A DNA stretch of 64,000 bases from Laburnicola sp. R22_1 (GCA_014281115.1 JACONQ010000004.1:3720001-3784000); one strand, 5' to 3'; shown: positions 46,025-57,502, numbered from the stretch's first letter. Program-made: numbers and translations. The notes: generated by a model not told the origin, from the sequence alone.

Positions 46025-48598
46025 TCACTCGTCGCCATCGTCGGGCTCCGTCGCTTTGTCCGTCGGCGCCCTAGCCTCCTGCTTCCTGTACAAGTCCGCC
46101 AACTCACCCGCCTCGGTCGCCTCGTCAATGCCCTTATCTTCCCTCACCCTCAAAAACCGCGGAAACCTCGTACTCAGTCCCCGCTCATCACTGAGCAGCC
46201 CGATAGCAGCCGTATACGTCGGACTCAGCGTCAGATCCGCAAACGCCACTTCCCACACTTCGCAGGGCTCAAACCACACATCCGGGGTGCCCCCACCGCC
46301 CCCATATTCCACATAGCTGGGCTTACCCCCCAGCACGTGAACGCATTCCGGGTCGTCGGGGTCGTATTTCGCGCGGTTGGCTTTGTAAAATGCGTCGGTG
46401 AAGCCGGACATGCATTTTGTGATGGCTTCGAGTTGGCCTGTTTGGGCGTTGCGGATGGCGAGAAGGATGGGCGACCACCAGGCTGCTTTGCGGCCGGAGC
46501 CGTGGAAGGCGGCGATGGGGATGAGGTCGAGCGTTTCGGAGAGCGTGTTGTAGTCTTTTTTGACTTTGAGCCAGGAGTCGAGCCGTTTGTCGGGTTCGTA
46601 GGTGGCGAGGAGGGCTTTGCGGCGGGTGGGAAGTTTAGATGTTTCGTCGGAAGTAGAATCGGTAGTCGGTGCGGCTTTTGATTTTGATTTGGCAGGTCGG
46701 CCCTTTTTCTTGGGCGTTGGGGGAGCAGGGGCGGTGTCGGAGGGCGTGTCGATATCGGCTTGGAGGCCGGGGTTGGGGAGGTTGTCGAGGACTTTGACCA
46801 TGATGCCTTCGCATTTGATGTCGGTGGCGCTCTTGAAGAAGTCTTGTACGGCTTCGACGTCGGTGGATGTGGCGTCTAGGCTCTTGACCCATGTGAAGTG
46901 ATGCGGTATCTCCACGAAGAGACTCCTGAGCAAGTTTCTGCGCTCACGAAAAGGGCGATTGAGTAATTCTTCGCCGTTTAAATACATGAGATCGAACGCG
47001 AAGAGACATACATCGATGGTAACACTGGCAATGACGACGTCCTTTCTTGCTCGATTGGAGAGTGTTTGAAAGGTCTTCAGCGCGCCGGACTCACGGTCAA
47101 TGGCTACGACTTCGCCCTCGAGAATGAAGCTCGACACGCCTTCTCCTCGTATCTTGGGCACCAAGTCTACTAGATCCGGGTACTTGTCCGTCATGACTTC
47201 TAGATGCCGCGAGAAGATGGTAACCTTCCCCTCGTTATCACAATGCACCTGCGCCCTCTGCCCATCGTATTTGAACTCGCAGCTGAAGTCTCGCCCCTGC
47301 AATTTGGTGAGCATCTCGCCAAGGTCGCGCGTTATGCTCCCCAACATGGGACGAAGAGGTATATGCAGGGCTAGTCCACACCGCACAAGGAGTTCGTCGC
47401 AAACGCCGATTTCGAGAAGTGAGGGAATGAGATCGTTATAGTTGGGGCGTCGCGCAAAGCAGGCCTTGACAATCTCCTCGTTTCTCGAGTGGATTTCTGC
47501 CAATTCTACTTTCTTCAACTTGAGCAATGTAGCGCGACGGCGAATGTTGAACTGGGCGTTTGGAGGCTTAGATAGCATAAAGGCGCGAGATAAAGCGATA
47601 AGCATGGTTGTCTTAACAGCTCCGATCCTCAAATGTTGTACCAGCGTCCTTACGATGTACCGACTTTCTTCCGCACCTCTTGCATCTTGCACCAGTCTCT
47701 CGACGATTCGCTGCTTCGTCTCTACACTCCCATGACCCTTGCTGTTCGCGATCTTGACCAGCGAATCGAAGACGCTCTTGATGGTCAGCGGCTTGGGTTT
47801 CCGCAGCGTGAACGACTGCCTCTTTTTCGCTTCGAACGCCACGTCGCCCGGGTCACCATACTTGTTATGCAGCGTCTTCAAGCCTACATTGTCCAGCCCG
47901 CAGACCTTCTTCAGCGCCTTGGATATAGCGGATCCACCAAGCCCCAGTTCGAGATCAATGTACGGTGGAGATATGGCGTTCGTGGCTAGCCATACTGCGG
48001 GCAACAAGCTTTCAGGATCGCCTTGGATGATGGTCCGTAGGAGGTTTACGAGCGCGTCCACGATCTTAATTCGACTCGTCGTGCTATTGACTAGTACAAA
48101 GCAGCGCGTGAGCAACGCATACGTCGCATGCCCTCCTTCTGCCGCCCAGTTCTTTTGCAAGTCTGGTATGTACGCAGCGGGGTCAAACTCGAGAGGGCTC
48201 TGGTCGAAGGGGATATGCGCAGACACGGTGTCTTCTTCGGCAGCGGTAGACTGTAGCGAGAGCGTGTTCTTCTTGGGTGCCGCCGTCTTAGGGTGCTCGA
48301 CAAGGGGCTCTTGTTCGACAGGTTGGCGAGTCTTTGCTGCCTCTGAATCGCCAACCGCCGCGGTCCTCGTAGGCGCTTTCGGATCGGCGCAATGGTGACT
48401 GGAGCTCAATACTTGCGCAGACGTGCTCTGGTCCTCCTCGTTCCATTCTGCCTGCAGCTTCCGTGCAAGCTGTTCGTCTGTCAGCGTAGCCGTGTCCTTG
48501 GCCGCATCTTGCTTCTGCTTGGAGAAGAAATAGTCCAAGCTGCGGACGGGCTGGGTCGAGCCATCATTCTTCTTCCGGCGCTTCGCAGGACTGCTCAT
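46025..48598 (-). CDS. CDC9: ATP-dependent DNA ligase I
   Basis: Joins Okazaki fragments and seals repair nicks. Single exon, 857 aa from MSSPAKRRKKNDGS. Near the N-terminus SLDYFFSKQ looks like a PCNA-interacting box, close to a nuclear signal (KRRKK). The DNA-binding domain holds the 'RYIVRTLVQHLRIGAVKTTML' region. The adenylation domain has FKYDGQRAQVH (active-site Lys about residue 446), FILEGEVVAID and CEGIMVK. The OB domain ends with TRFPRFLRVREDKGIDEA. An acidic tail closes the protein (TEPDDGDE). The frame stays open upstream with ATGs at 48658 and 48664 that would add a basic leader, possibly for a mitochondrial form. Closely flanked upstream by an AT-rich isochore. Confidence 0.95.
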   Translation of the reverse strand: MSSPAKRRKKNDGSTQPVRSLDYFFSKQKQDAAKDTATLTDEQLARKLQAEWNEEDQSTSAQVLSSSHHCADPKAPTRTAAVGDSEAAKTRQPVEQEPLVEHPKTAAPKKNTLSLQSTAAEEDTVSAHIPFDQSPLEFDPAAYIPDLQKNWAAEGGHATYALLTRCFVLVNSTTSRIKIVDALVNLLRTIIQGDPESLLPAVWLATNAISPPYIDLELGLGGSAISKALKKVCGLDNVGLKTLHNKYGDPGDVAFEAKKRQSFTLRKPKPLTIKSVFDSLVKIANSKGHGSVETKQRIVERLVQDARGAEESRYIVRTLVQHLRIGAVKTTMLIALSRAFMLSKPPNAQFNIRRRATLLKLKKVELAEIHSRNEEIVKACFARRPNYNDLIPSLLEIGVCDELLVRCGLALHIPLRPMLGSITRDLGEMLTKLQGRDFSCEFKYDGQRAQVHCDNEGKVTIFSRHLEVMTDKYPDLVDLVPKIRGEGVSSFILEGEVVAIDRESGALKTFQTLSNRARKDVVIASVTIDVCLFAFDLMYLNGEELLNRPFRERRNLLRSLFVEIPHHFTWVKSLDATSTDVEAVQDFFKSATDIKCEGIMVKVLDNLPNPGLQADIDTPSDTAPAPPTPKKKGRPAKSKSKAAPTTDSTSDETSKLPTRRKALLATYEPDKRLDSWLKVKKDYNTLSETLDLIPIAAFHGSGRKAAWWSPILLAIRNAQTGQLEAITKCMSGFTDAFYKANRAKYDPDDPECVHVLGGKPSYVEYGGGGGTPDVWFEPCEVWEVAFADLTLSPTYTAAIGLLSDERGLSTRFPRFLRVREDKGIDEATEAGELADLYRKQEARAPTDKATEPDDGDE

Positions 48599-49916
48599 CT
48601 TTCTTCGGACGTCTTGGAGGTAGTGACATGGCCGGGATGGGACGCTGATAATGGGCATTGCCATTATTACTCCATTCACGTCATGACGCGCCTGGATCGC
48701 CGCTTACCTAAACAGGTTACCGTAGCACATCTACGCGTCGCCCCGGGCGTCGCCCGAAGCTCACCTTTACCCACGTACTTATAGTACTAGTAACTATAGT
48801 TACCTATTAGCTATTATACGGCTCTCTTTATACAGGCGACGAGCACCCCAACTTTGTCGCTGCCTACATAGCGAGATAAGCCACTGCTCAACAATGGTTC
48901 TGAACTATAGTTAAAGTCAACCCTAGGCCAGTGTACGGCCTTCCGGGTGCTAAACAATAAGCGCATTATTAACTTAATTATATTTATTTAAGATTTTGCA
49001 TAAAGCTAGTACTAGGCTGGTAGATAGGTTTAGGGCACCCAGCTTAGGTATAGGGTTAGGTTAGGGTTGCATAGACCTTAGGTATACATTAGGAAAGTTT
49101 TTTCTAGAAAGGCTGCTCAACCGTGCGCAGACGTGCGCATACCTGCATATTTATATTTTTGTATAAGCAATTTGCTAGCACAAAAATACTTAGAGATATA
49201 TAGATATGCGTAGGCTTGCGTAGATATGCATAAATACTATTAAATAGTTTAAATAAGTAATTTTTTAAAGCTTTATAACTTTTTTACTAGTAAAGCTATA
49301 ATTTTAATTTTTTAATAGATTTATAGAGAGAATACGAGTCTTTAATTATTTAATTTAAAAATACTATTTTTATTACGTAATTAGTTAGTAATTAATAAAA
49401 AACTCTTTATTTTACTAGTTATTATATATATTACGTAATATTATTATATAAATATATAGTACCAATAATATAGCATATAAAAATTTTAAAATTATTTAAT
49501 AAAAATAAAGTAGTTAAAAAGTTATTAAAGTTTATACTTTTAAAATAGTGTTTTTTACTAAGCCACTAATTTTTATCTAATCTAATTCTTTTAAATAATT
49601 ATAAAACTATATTTTTCTATTATTAAATCTACAAAACTTAAAATTTAGGGTTAGGTAGAAGTTTTATATAATACGCTAGTAATTACTATCTAGTAAGAGA
49701 CTTTAATTTTATACTTTAAAAAATCTTTTTAAAAGCTTCCTAAGCATCTTATTAAGCAGCGTACTAAGTTTTTTTTTAAATTCTAGCTAATTAAAGAGCT
49801 TTATTTACTAATTAATTAGTATTATTTTAATAGTATAGGTGCTATAGGTACCCTATATACTCTAGGTACCCTAAGTATACTAGTAGTATAGATGCGTATT
49901 CTTATATAACCTTACG

Positions 49917-50110
49917 TATTAAATATCTTTATTATGTAGAGATTCTAACTAAGGTTAAGTCTACACTATATATAGAGAGAAGTAAAATAAAAGACACTAA
50001 AACCTACTATTTAGTATATAGTAGTAGTAATAAAATATATATAAAATAATAATAATTTTGTTATTAACTTTCTTTATAGTAGTATTATTAATAGTAGTTA
50101 ATAAATAGTC
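49917..50110 (-). repeat. Family C repeat, RIP-mutated, inverted
   Basis: Aligns with the inverse of 43859-44048 through ATGTAGAGATTCTAACTAAG, GAGAGAAGTAAAATAAAAG and CACTAAAACCTA. Most differences are C to T or G to A in this copy. Confidence 0.65.
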
Positions 50111-51522
50111 TACTATCTAGTATAGCTAAGTTATATATTATTTCTTAACTAGTAAACTATTAGAAAGCTATAGTAGACTATAGAGTTATAACTACAAAAG
50201 TAGTATAGGTAATAAAACGCTTAACTATAGTTTAGTTATTACGTTTACAACCTAATAGTAGTATAACTATAGTTTACTATACGCATAGTATATAAAGTCT
50301 ATTTGCTCTTATAATATTAGTAATATCTAGTACACTAAATCTTTATTTTTAATATATAACTACTACTACTATCTTTTAAATCTAGCTTTTTATCTATTAT
50401 ATCTAGCGACGTAATAATATTCTAATAGCCTAACTACACTACTTCTTCTATATAGAGTAGCATAGCTATAGTAGAGTTCTAAGAGTATATAGAGAATTAG
50501 CTAGGCAAAGTTAAAAACAATTTCTAGAGATTTAGTAATTTTATATAGTAAGTAGGGTTATTAGAAAAGTCTCTTAATTTTAATATCTTTAATAACACCT
50601 AGTCCTAGCTATTTAGGCCCTATTAGCTAGTTTTATAACTCTAGATTCTAGAGTGCAAAGTACTCCTTTAGTATCTAGATAGAGGGTTAAGTTAGGTATT
50701 TATACTGCAATAATAGGACAAAGTAAAGGTATTACTAAAGAAGCTTAAAGATAAGGACTAGTAAAGCAAAGGCATAGGGCAGCTACTAGATAATAAGTAG
50801 TAGTTTTTTAAAGACTATAGGAGTTTAAAAGCATAGCTATAGCGTAAAAAGCTTATAGACATAGTAGCGATTATTTAGGGTGCTATTAAGACGGAGAACT
50901 ATAACTAAGTAATAAGAGTAAGAGTAAGTAGCAGTAGTAAAAGCATAAGGAAGATAGGTAGCGGCAAGATTCTAGGGGGGCAAAATATAGCTTGCTAGTT
51001 ATAAGGAGAAATCTGCTATAGGAGAGAGTTAACAAAATAGTTAGATTAGTTACTATTATAATTATTATTATTATTATTGCAGTAAAAATATTATTAAAGA
51101 AATTATTAATTACGTAATATAGTGGTTAGTTAAATAGGTAGCGTAAGATTACGTAATATTACAAATTAATCCTAGAGAAGAAGGTAACCTTGTATATATA
51201 TATACTAAGAAAAAAGTAGTATTATAGGTACGCTTAGAGCGCTTTTAGTGTGTAGGCATACATAGAGCTATCTAGGTGCTATAGGTGCATATGCGCGCTT
51301 AAATTTTTTTCTAATATAGGTTAGGTTAAAGTTATATAGATTCTAGATATAGGTTAAATTAGGTTATATAGACTTTAAGTATAGGTTAAGTTAGGTTATA
51401 TATTCTCTTAAGTATAAGTTAAGTTAAAATACCTATTAGAATTATATAAATTATTCTTTAGCTTTTATATTTAATTAGGCTAGCTTAGTAAAATACTAGT
51501 TATATAATTATATTACTTACTA

Positions 51523-51626
51523 TATACTAAATACTAGGTTATAGTGCCTTCTATTTTACTTCTTTCTATATATAGTGCAAATTTAACTTTAGTTTAAATC
51601 TCTACATAATAAAGATCTTTAATAAC
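51523..51626 (+). repeat. Family C repeat, partial, RIP-mutated
   Basis: Shares ACTAGGTTATAGTGCCTTCT, ATTTTACTTCT and TCTACATAATAAAGATCTTT with the 43.9-kb copy. Confidence 0.65.
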
Positions 51627-51689
51627 TATATTACTTTTATTTTACTATTAGCTCTATACTAAGTAGTCTTATACCTATTAGCTAGACTA

Positions 51690-51845
51690 GCAAGTAGGTA
51701 TAGGTTAGGTTAGCGTTAGAGTCTTATGTAGGTAGAGTTAGGTTAAAGTTAGGGTCTTATATAATCTAACCTAATCCTACTTATATAAGACCCTAACCTT
51801 AACCTAACCTAGATTATATAAGACCCTACTCTAATCTAACCTATA
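51690..51845. repeat. Family D repeat rich in TTAGGTTAGGG-like motifs, inverted halves
   Basis: Blocks of AGGTTAGGTTAG and TTAGGGTCTTATATAATC are followed by their reverse complements (CTTATATAAGACCCTAACC), so it can fold back. Related pieces lie at 49012-49090, 52050-52120, 52205-52345 and 57858-58027. Confidence 0.6.
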
Positions 51846-51884
51846 GGGTACCTATTTAGTACTATAATAAATAGCTATATATTA

Positions 51885-51975
51885 TTAAATTATCTACCTA
51901 GGAGTAGAATAACAAAGACTTTTATCTTAAATAATATAATAAAAAAGTAGATTCCTCTACTTAGTAACTAAAAAT
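51885..51975 (+). repeat. Family A repeat, RIP-mutated
   Basis: Contains ATCTACCTAGGAGTAGAATA, TTATCTTAAATAATATAATA and CTACTTAGTAACTAAAAATA, matching 39804-39917 with C to T and G to A changes. Confidence 0.7.
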
Positions 51976-52130
51976 ACGTGTTTAAACTACTAAGCGAGCT
52001 TGGTAATAAATAGCTATAATAATTAATTATTAACTAAAATTAAGTCTTATTTAATTAGGTTAGGTTAAGATAGAGTCCTATATAATCTAGGTTAGGTTAG
52101 AGTTAGAGTCTTATTATAATATAAGTAGTC

Positions 52131-52206
52131 TGTGTTAATAATAGTAGGAGGGATAACTACTATTATTATAATATTTTTATTAGAAACCCCTTAGTCGCAA
52201 AAAAAT
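52131..52206 (+). repeat. Family B SINE-like repeat, 5'-truncated
   Basis: GTGTTAATAATAGTAGGAGG, ATAACTACTATTATTATAAT, TTATTAGAAACCCCTTAGTC and an A-rich end; matches the 3' part of the 60678-60797 copy. Confidence 0.7.
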
Positions 52207-52401
52207 ATAATATAAGTAGAATTAGATTAGAGTTAGGGTCTTACGTAATCTAACCTAATTCTAATCTAACCTATACCTAAGATCTATGCAACCCTAACCT
52301 AACTCTATATCTAAGCTAGGTACCCCAAATCTATTTACTAGCCTCCTATTAGTGTTACTACTTAGTTACTATAAAGTTATTCTACTTATATTATTAATAA
52401 T

Positions 52402-52509
52402 TTCTTTTTATTAATACTATCTTAAAACGCTTTTTTGTGTTAATAATAGTAGAAGAAATAACTACTATTATTATAATATATTTATTAGAAATCTCTTAGT
52501 AGTAAAAAT
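52402..52509 (+). repeat. Family B SINE-like repeat, near full length
   Basis: Begins TTTTTATTAATACTATCTTA, continues AAAACGCTTTTTTGTGTTAA and ends AGAAATCTCTTAGTAG. Mutated relative to 60678-60797. Confidence 0.7.
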
Positions 52510-53776
52510 TTTTTTATTAATATTTACCTCCCCTTTATAGTTATTATTTTAATATTCTAGCGTTTTACACTACTATACTACTTTTTAGAGCGCTATATAT
52601 ATATAAAGGTTCGTGTATTTTACTTTATCTATTATATTATACCCTTTTTTAATTCCCTTTACTTTTTTAACTATATCTAAAGTTTATAAACTATTATTAA
52701 CTACTAAATAATATTATTATTATCGTTTCTATTACTTCTAAATTTTCTATAAAGTAAATACAGCCACAGACAAATCGTATAGGTAGATAAGGGCACTTTC
52801 CCTAGTAAAAAAGCCCTTTTATTAGATAGACAGTCTCTATAAATTACTATAATTTTACTATAAATTATAGTGAATAGGTGTGTCCGATTATATGGCCTAT
52901 ACACACTAGTAATTAGTGTAAATCACAGTGTTTTCACTATAAAATCAAAAGAGGCCGACGCACCACTGTTTTGTACTGCCCCTATACTATCCCAAATAGT
53001 ACTAGTGTGTCTTGGCATTAGATAGATACTTCTCGCGATAGCCGAGCTTCTCTAGAAGGAACAAGAAAAAAACATCAATTAATTAACCATACTACTTCCC
53101 ATCTTATCTTATTAAGAATATCCCTATATCTGACACCTTTAAAGGGGGTTAAGGAAAAACTAACACTAGTAGCCTATTATCTATCTAAAGCGTGAATTAA
53201 AATTTCTAACAAAGTTTTTTCCTAAATTAAAAATAGTAATATGCCTTAATTAACTTTCTTGTCCTATAAGTTTAAATCTTAATAACTTATTAAGACTAAT
53301 TAATAACTAGTTAGAGATTTCTTAATTATTAGAGGTACTTGCTAATAATAGCTTTTTCGTTCTATAAGTTTAATCTAATAACTTAGTTAAGACTAGCTTA
53401 AATAGTTAGAAATTTCTTAATTATTAGAGATACTAGCTTATTTAGGCTACTTTTCTTCTTATCTATAAAGATTAGTTTTTTAGTGTTTAAAAACTAGAGG
53501 AGGAAGAGGACGAGATTCGAACTTGCTAAGGAGTCTAAGTTTTCGCTTATTTCTAGACTAAAATCCTCGCTTATAGTCCCCCACCATAGCGTAGATTTAC
53601 CATCTAGACTTCTGCTATACTTAGACGGCCTTACGCCCGTACCCACTATAATACGCCCCTTCTTTAGACAACTAAATAGTATACTTACGTAGAATATATA
53701 TTTAGTTAAGATTTTAAAATAATATTTAGTTATGCGTAGTGTTAAAAAGAGAAACTACCCTATTTTATGGATACTA

Positions 53777-55100
53777 CAGTGCCAAGCCAAAAGTCTGTTC
53801 CCCCAACACGCTAACGCGCGCACACCAACACCAACACCCTATTTTCAACACTACATTACTCCACCAATATGAGCTCTTTTGGTGTAGAAATTTCAGGAAA
53901 TCGTCGCCGCAATGCCGAATTATCTGTCCAGCAACAGGATTTAATTATCGCGAAGTGTGAGGCAGGCGCGTTATTGCGGGAGTTGGCTAAGGAGTTTAAC
54001 TATACGCGTCGCTGCATCAACAAAACACTTTAGAGATATAGAGAATAACACCATAATTAATCGCGGCCTTAATTAGGGTATCCCTAAGCGCTTAATACAC
54101 ATGACAAGCGTGTACTCTATTAAGAGGCACGAAAAAACCTAAGGATTGAATACCTAGCCCTCCTCTACGAGGCCTCCCTCCGCCGCATCTCTTAAACGAC
54201 TGCATATCGCGCATTGAAGGCAGAGAGCCTAACCAACTTCTAGGCAGCGCGGAAGCCCAAGATCACTTGCGCGGTGGCCTAGGAGAGGCGTTAATTCGAA
54301 CAGGAATATCGCAATTGGGATTGGCGCGGACAGCCCTTCTAGTTCTTAGATAAGTGCTCTATTTAAAGACGCTCCGGCGGCACATCTATATAGGTTTTTC
54401 GCCTCCCACACAAGAAATGGAGACATGAGATAATTGAGGAGACAGTTATATTAAGATCTTGCGCGGCAATAGTGTGGGCGAGTATCTGGCTTGATTAGAG
54501 AGGGTGGGTTCGGCGGAGTCCCTTAGTGATCATGCCCAGGGACCTAGTAGCTTGTCGCAAAGGATACAGCGCATGGAGTTATATTAAAGCTCTACGCGAA
54601 GGACTCCTCTGTAATTATCACACAGGAGATATCTATATGCACGACAACGCGCCCATCCTTAGGGCGCGACAGTCGCTTGATTTTTTAGCGGAACACGGCA
54701 TACAACCAATCGAGTGGCCGCGTTATTCCCCCAACATCAACCCTATCGAACATCTCTAGTGGTCCCTTAAGAGAGAACTCCATAAGCGTTACCCTAATAT
54801 AGGCGACCTTAGCGACAGCGACAAGGACTTTGAGACCTTCTGCGCGGCGTTGAAAGATTGCTGGCGTAGGATCCCTGATTCGCTGATTCGCAAGCTTATA
54901 CTTAGTATGCCGCGCCGCCTACTTGCTCTCCGGCGTGCGCGCGGGTATCAAACAAAATATTGATCAAATAATTATCTCTATATCAATTATCAACTCTCCG
55001 GGAGCGATATTGGGGGTGCCGGAGCGCTCTGCGCGACGGGGTGGTGATGATGGCGGACCTCGCTTACCCCTGCGGGGAACAGACTTTTGGCTTAGTACTG
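53777..55100 (+). mobile_element. Tc1/mariner element, inactive
   Basis: 1,324 bp between TA dinucleotides (53775-53776 and 55101-55102). TIRs of about 27 bp: CAGTGCCAAGCCAAAAGTCT on the left and, inverted, CAGTACTAAGCCAAAAGTCT on the right, both continuing GTTCCCC. One transposase frame (53869-54963) fills most of it. Unlike the DNA around it, it keeps many GCG and CGC steps, because CpG is not the RIP target. Confidence 0.9.
53869..54963 (+). pseudogene. Tc1-like DDE transposase with about 15 internal stops
   Basis: 365 codons in a single unbroken frame with no indel, interrupted by about 15 TAA/TAG codons. The N-terminus MSSFGVEISGNRRRNAELSV leads to a helix-turn-helix (QQDLIIAKCEAGALLRELAK, EFNYTRRCINKTL). 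Catalytic landmarks are FLDKCSI (first Asp, next residue mutated), YMHDNAPIL (second Asp) and WPRYSPNINPIEHL (third acidic residue; the family norm is SPDLNPIE). The C-terminus ends with a basic RRLLALRRARGYQTKY. The stops lie where CAA, CAG or TGG would be expected, i.e. CpA to TpA changes. Confidence 0.9.
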
Positions 55101-56134
55101 TACCTTTAGTTACTATACTAGTTCTAGTCTCGACTAAGACCTATAGGCCCTTTATAGTCAATTATATAATTAAGGAACTTTTTAATTTAGAAATAACGCT
55201 GTTATAAGTAACTACTAATAATACCTCTACTAGTATTTTTACTGCCTATAGTATGCTTACTAATATCTAAATATCTACTAGCTATTATGCACTTCCCTTA
55301 TTATACGCTTATAATACCTTAAGGAACTTATTATTATTTATTGTTTTTAGCAATACGCTAAGATGCTTTACCTATTAATTAATATTATCTATATTTACTT
55401 AAGTTGCTATATTGCTAGTTCTTATAAACACTATTAATATATTATATAGCTTAATAATAGCTTATAAACTATATTCTTATATATAGTAGTAGTCTAAGAT
55501 AAGTAATTTTACTAGTTACTTATTACTTATTACTCTTCTTAGCCTTAGGTTCCTAGCAAATAGCGCAACTATCTCTAGAGTGCGGTTTAGAAGCTTTAAT
55601 ATAGTATAGGAGATATTAAAATTTACTTTATAGTAGGAGCGCATTATCTTAATTACTTTATAGTTTAATTTTGCTTAAGTTAGTTAATTATTATAGTAGG
55701 TAGATAGAGCTAAATAACTAGAGAGAGTCCTTTTATACGCAGCTAGAAACTTATAGTTTATTTAAAGTTTTTAAATAATATAGAGCTATTTAGAGTTACT
55801 ATAGTTTAAACTATAAATAACTTACTCTAGCTTACGCTAGAAGGTAGGAAGCTAAAGATATGCACGTTATTAACTTAGTTACGTGTATTTATATAGTACC
55901 TTATAGAGCTAGTATATAGAAAAAAATGTTATAGCTAGATTTTCTTTTACTATAGTATAGCTACGGGATATAGTTTTGTTTATAAAAAAAGTATACTAGT
56001 TATATTACTATTTATATAAAATATATATCTAGGCCTAAGCTTTACTTCTTTCTCTAGATAAATTTTATAATTTTACTTCTAGTACTCTAGTAAATTATTG
56101 CTTCTATACTCCTTAACGCTTTTTTTTATAAGCA

Positions 56135-56245
56135 CCTTTTTACGCTCTTTTTAATTACTAAGTAGGGGGCTCTGCTTTTTTTGTTATGTTATTTAGGATA
56201 AAAGCCTTTGTTATTCTACTCCTAGGTAGATAATTTAATAACACA
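56135..56245 (-). repeat. Family A repeat
   Basis: TTTTTACGCTCTTTTTAATT, GGGGGCTCTGCTTTTTTTGT, then ATTCTACTCCTAGGTAGAT; inverse of 39804-39917. Confidence 0.75.
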
Positions 56246-56382
56246 TATACTCCTTAAAGAGCTTACGATATTTCTTATATTTATAAGATATATTAGGTTA
56301 GAAATTATCCTCTTTAGTTGCGATCTATTATACTTATATAACTCCTACTTACTAAGGGTCTTTCTAGTATATATATATAATC

Positions 56383-56494
56383 TTTTTACGCTCTTTTTAA
56401 TTACTAAGTAGGAGGCTCTGCTTTTTTTATTATGTTATTTGAGGTATAAGTCTTTGTTATCCTACTCCTAGGTACATTTAATTAACGCCACATA
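56383..56494 (-). repeat. Family A repeat
   Basis: Second inverted copy within 250 bp of the previous one: TTTTTACGCTCTTTTTAATT, AGGAGGCTCTGC, CTACTCCTAGGTACATTTAA, ending with TTAACGCCACATA. Confidence 0.75.
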
Positions 56495-56644
56495 TATAAT
56501 CTTAGTTATTAATATCTTACTAATTCTACCTAGCTAGAGTATACTATAGATTATTAGGCTTAATTATAAGTTATAGTCTAAAGTAATTCTTTTTATAAAT
56601 CTTTTTAATTCTAATCTTTATTATAAAGTAATCTTATCTATAGG

Positions 56645-56995
56645 CTATTAGCTTTATAATATTCTAGTTTGCTAGTTAATAGCTAGATTATGCTTTCTAA
56701 GCTAATTATACCTAGTTAATATATTCTTTTTCCTAAAATCTATAATATTAATTTATTATTAATTCTCTAGTTTAGTAAGTTCTAGTAATATTTTTTAGGT
56801 CTTAAGGTGTATTATACTATCTTTATATTTTAGTAGTATATTATTTATAAGCATAACCTTTATAGGTTCTAGCTTATTCTAGTAAGGTATATTATATTAT
56901 TCTACTACTTATAGCAATATAAAGGTCTACTTAGCGCTACTATCTATAAGTATGCTAATTTTATATTCTTATATAAGTATATTTATCTTTAGGCG
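56645..56995 (-). pseudogene. Ty3/gypsy retropepsin-like relic
   Basis: Read on the minus strand with TAA/TAG as former Gln codons, the frame gives ISILIDSSAK, an altered aspartic-protease motif (IDSGA in the family). It continues through EPIKVMLINNILLKYKDSII, IIDFRKKNILTRYN and LRKHNLAIN. The order and spacing match the protease and following segment of fungal gypsy polyproteins. Seen by eye only; reverse transcriptase was not found nearby. Confidence 0.45.
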
Positions 56996-57394
56996 CGTCT
57001 AAGCGTTATAGTGTATCTTATAGAGAGTTATTAATTTACTTTTACTAGTGTAACCCTATTACTAAAAGCGTTTTAGATTTTTATTAGTTTTAAGCCTATT
57101 AGGAACTATTTTACGCCCTGTTTATTACTAAAGTTTATTTAATACTTATTATTATAGTAACCTATCTATAAGAGTACTGCGTGTTATTACTTCTTAAGAG
57201 CTATATCTAGTAGGAAGCATTCTGCTTATTTCTTTACGCCTTAATAATATTTATATCTATTATTATAGTATTTTATCTATAACTTATCTATATAAGGCCC
57301 TATACTAATATTATAATATTAGTTAAAAAAGTGTTATTATGCCTCTAGTACTTACTTGTCTTTCTAGTTGTTACTATTATTATATACCTAATAG

Positions 57395-57502
57395 TTTTTT
57401 TGCGACTAAGGGGTTTCTAATAAAAATATTATAATAATAGTAGTTATTCCTCCTACTATTATTAACACAGAAAAGCGTTTTAAGGTAGTGTTAATAAAAA
57501 GG
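57395..57502 (-). repeat. Family B SINE-like repeat
   Basis: TTTTTTTGCGACTAAGGGGT, TATAATAATAGTAGTTATTC, CTCCTACTATTATTAACAC, AAAAGCGTTTTAAGGTAGTG: the inverse of the family, near full length. Confidence 0.75.

Larger units (their letters stand above)
48780..53776. other. AT-rich RIP isochore (right, first half)
   Basis: Five kilobases with no gene: long A/T runs, TpA excess and scarce CpA, with surviving CpG in places. It contains pieces of repeat families A, B, C and D annotated separately. Around 53.5-53.7 kb the sequence is less AT-rich, but no gene or RNA could be defended. It begins within about 180 bp of the CDC9 start codon. Confidence 0.85.

Noticed and set aside
49012..49090. Interstitial telomere array
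   Set aside because: TTAGGG-like motifs are few, irregular and mixed with TTAGGTTAG; better treated as part of a dispersed repeat.
53510..53600. tRNA-like B-box (GATTCGAAC on the plus strand) with a short stem
   Set aside because: The acceptor stem does not pair with any upstream 7-mer and the T-stem has a mismatch; not an intact tRNA, and evidence for a tRNA-derived SINE is too thin.
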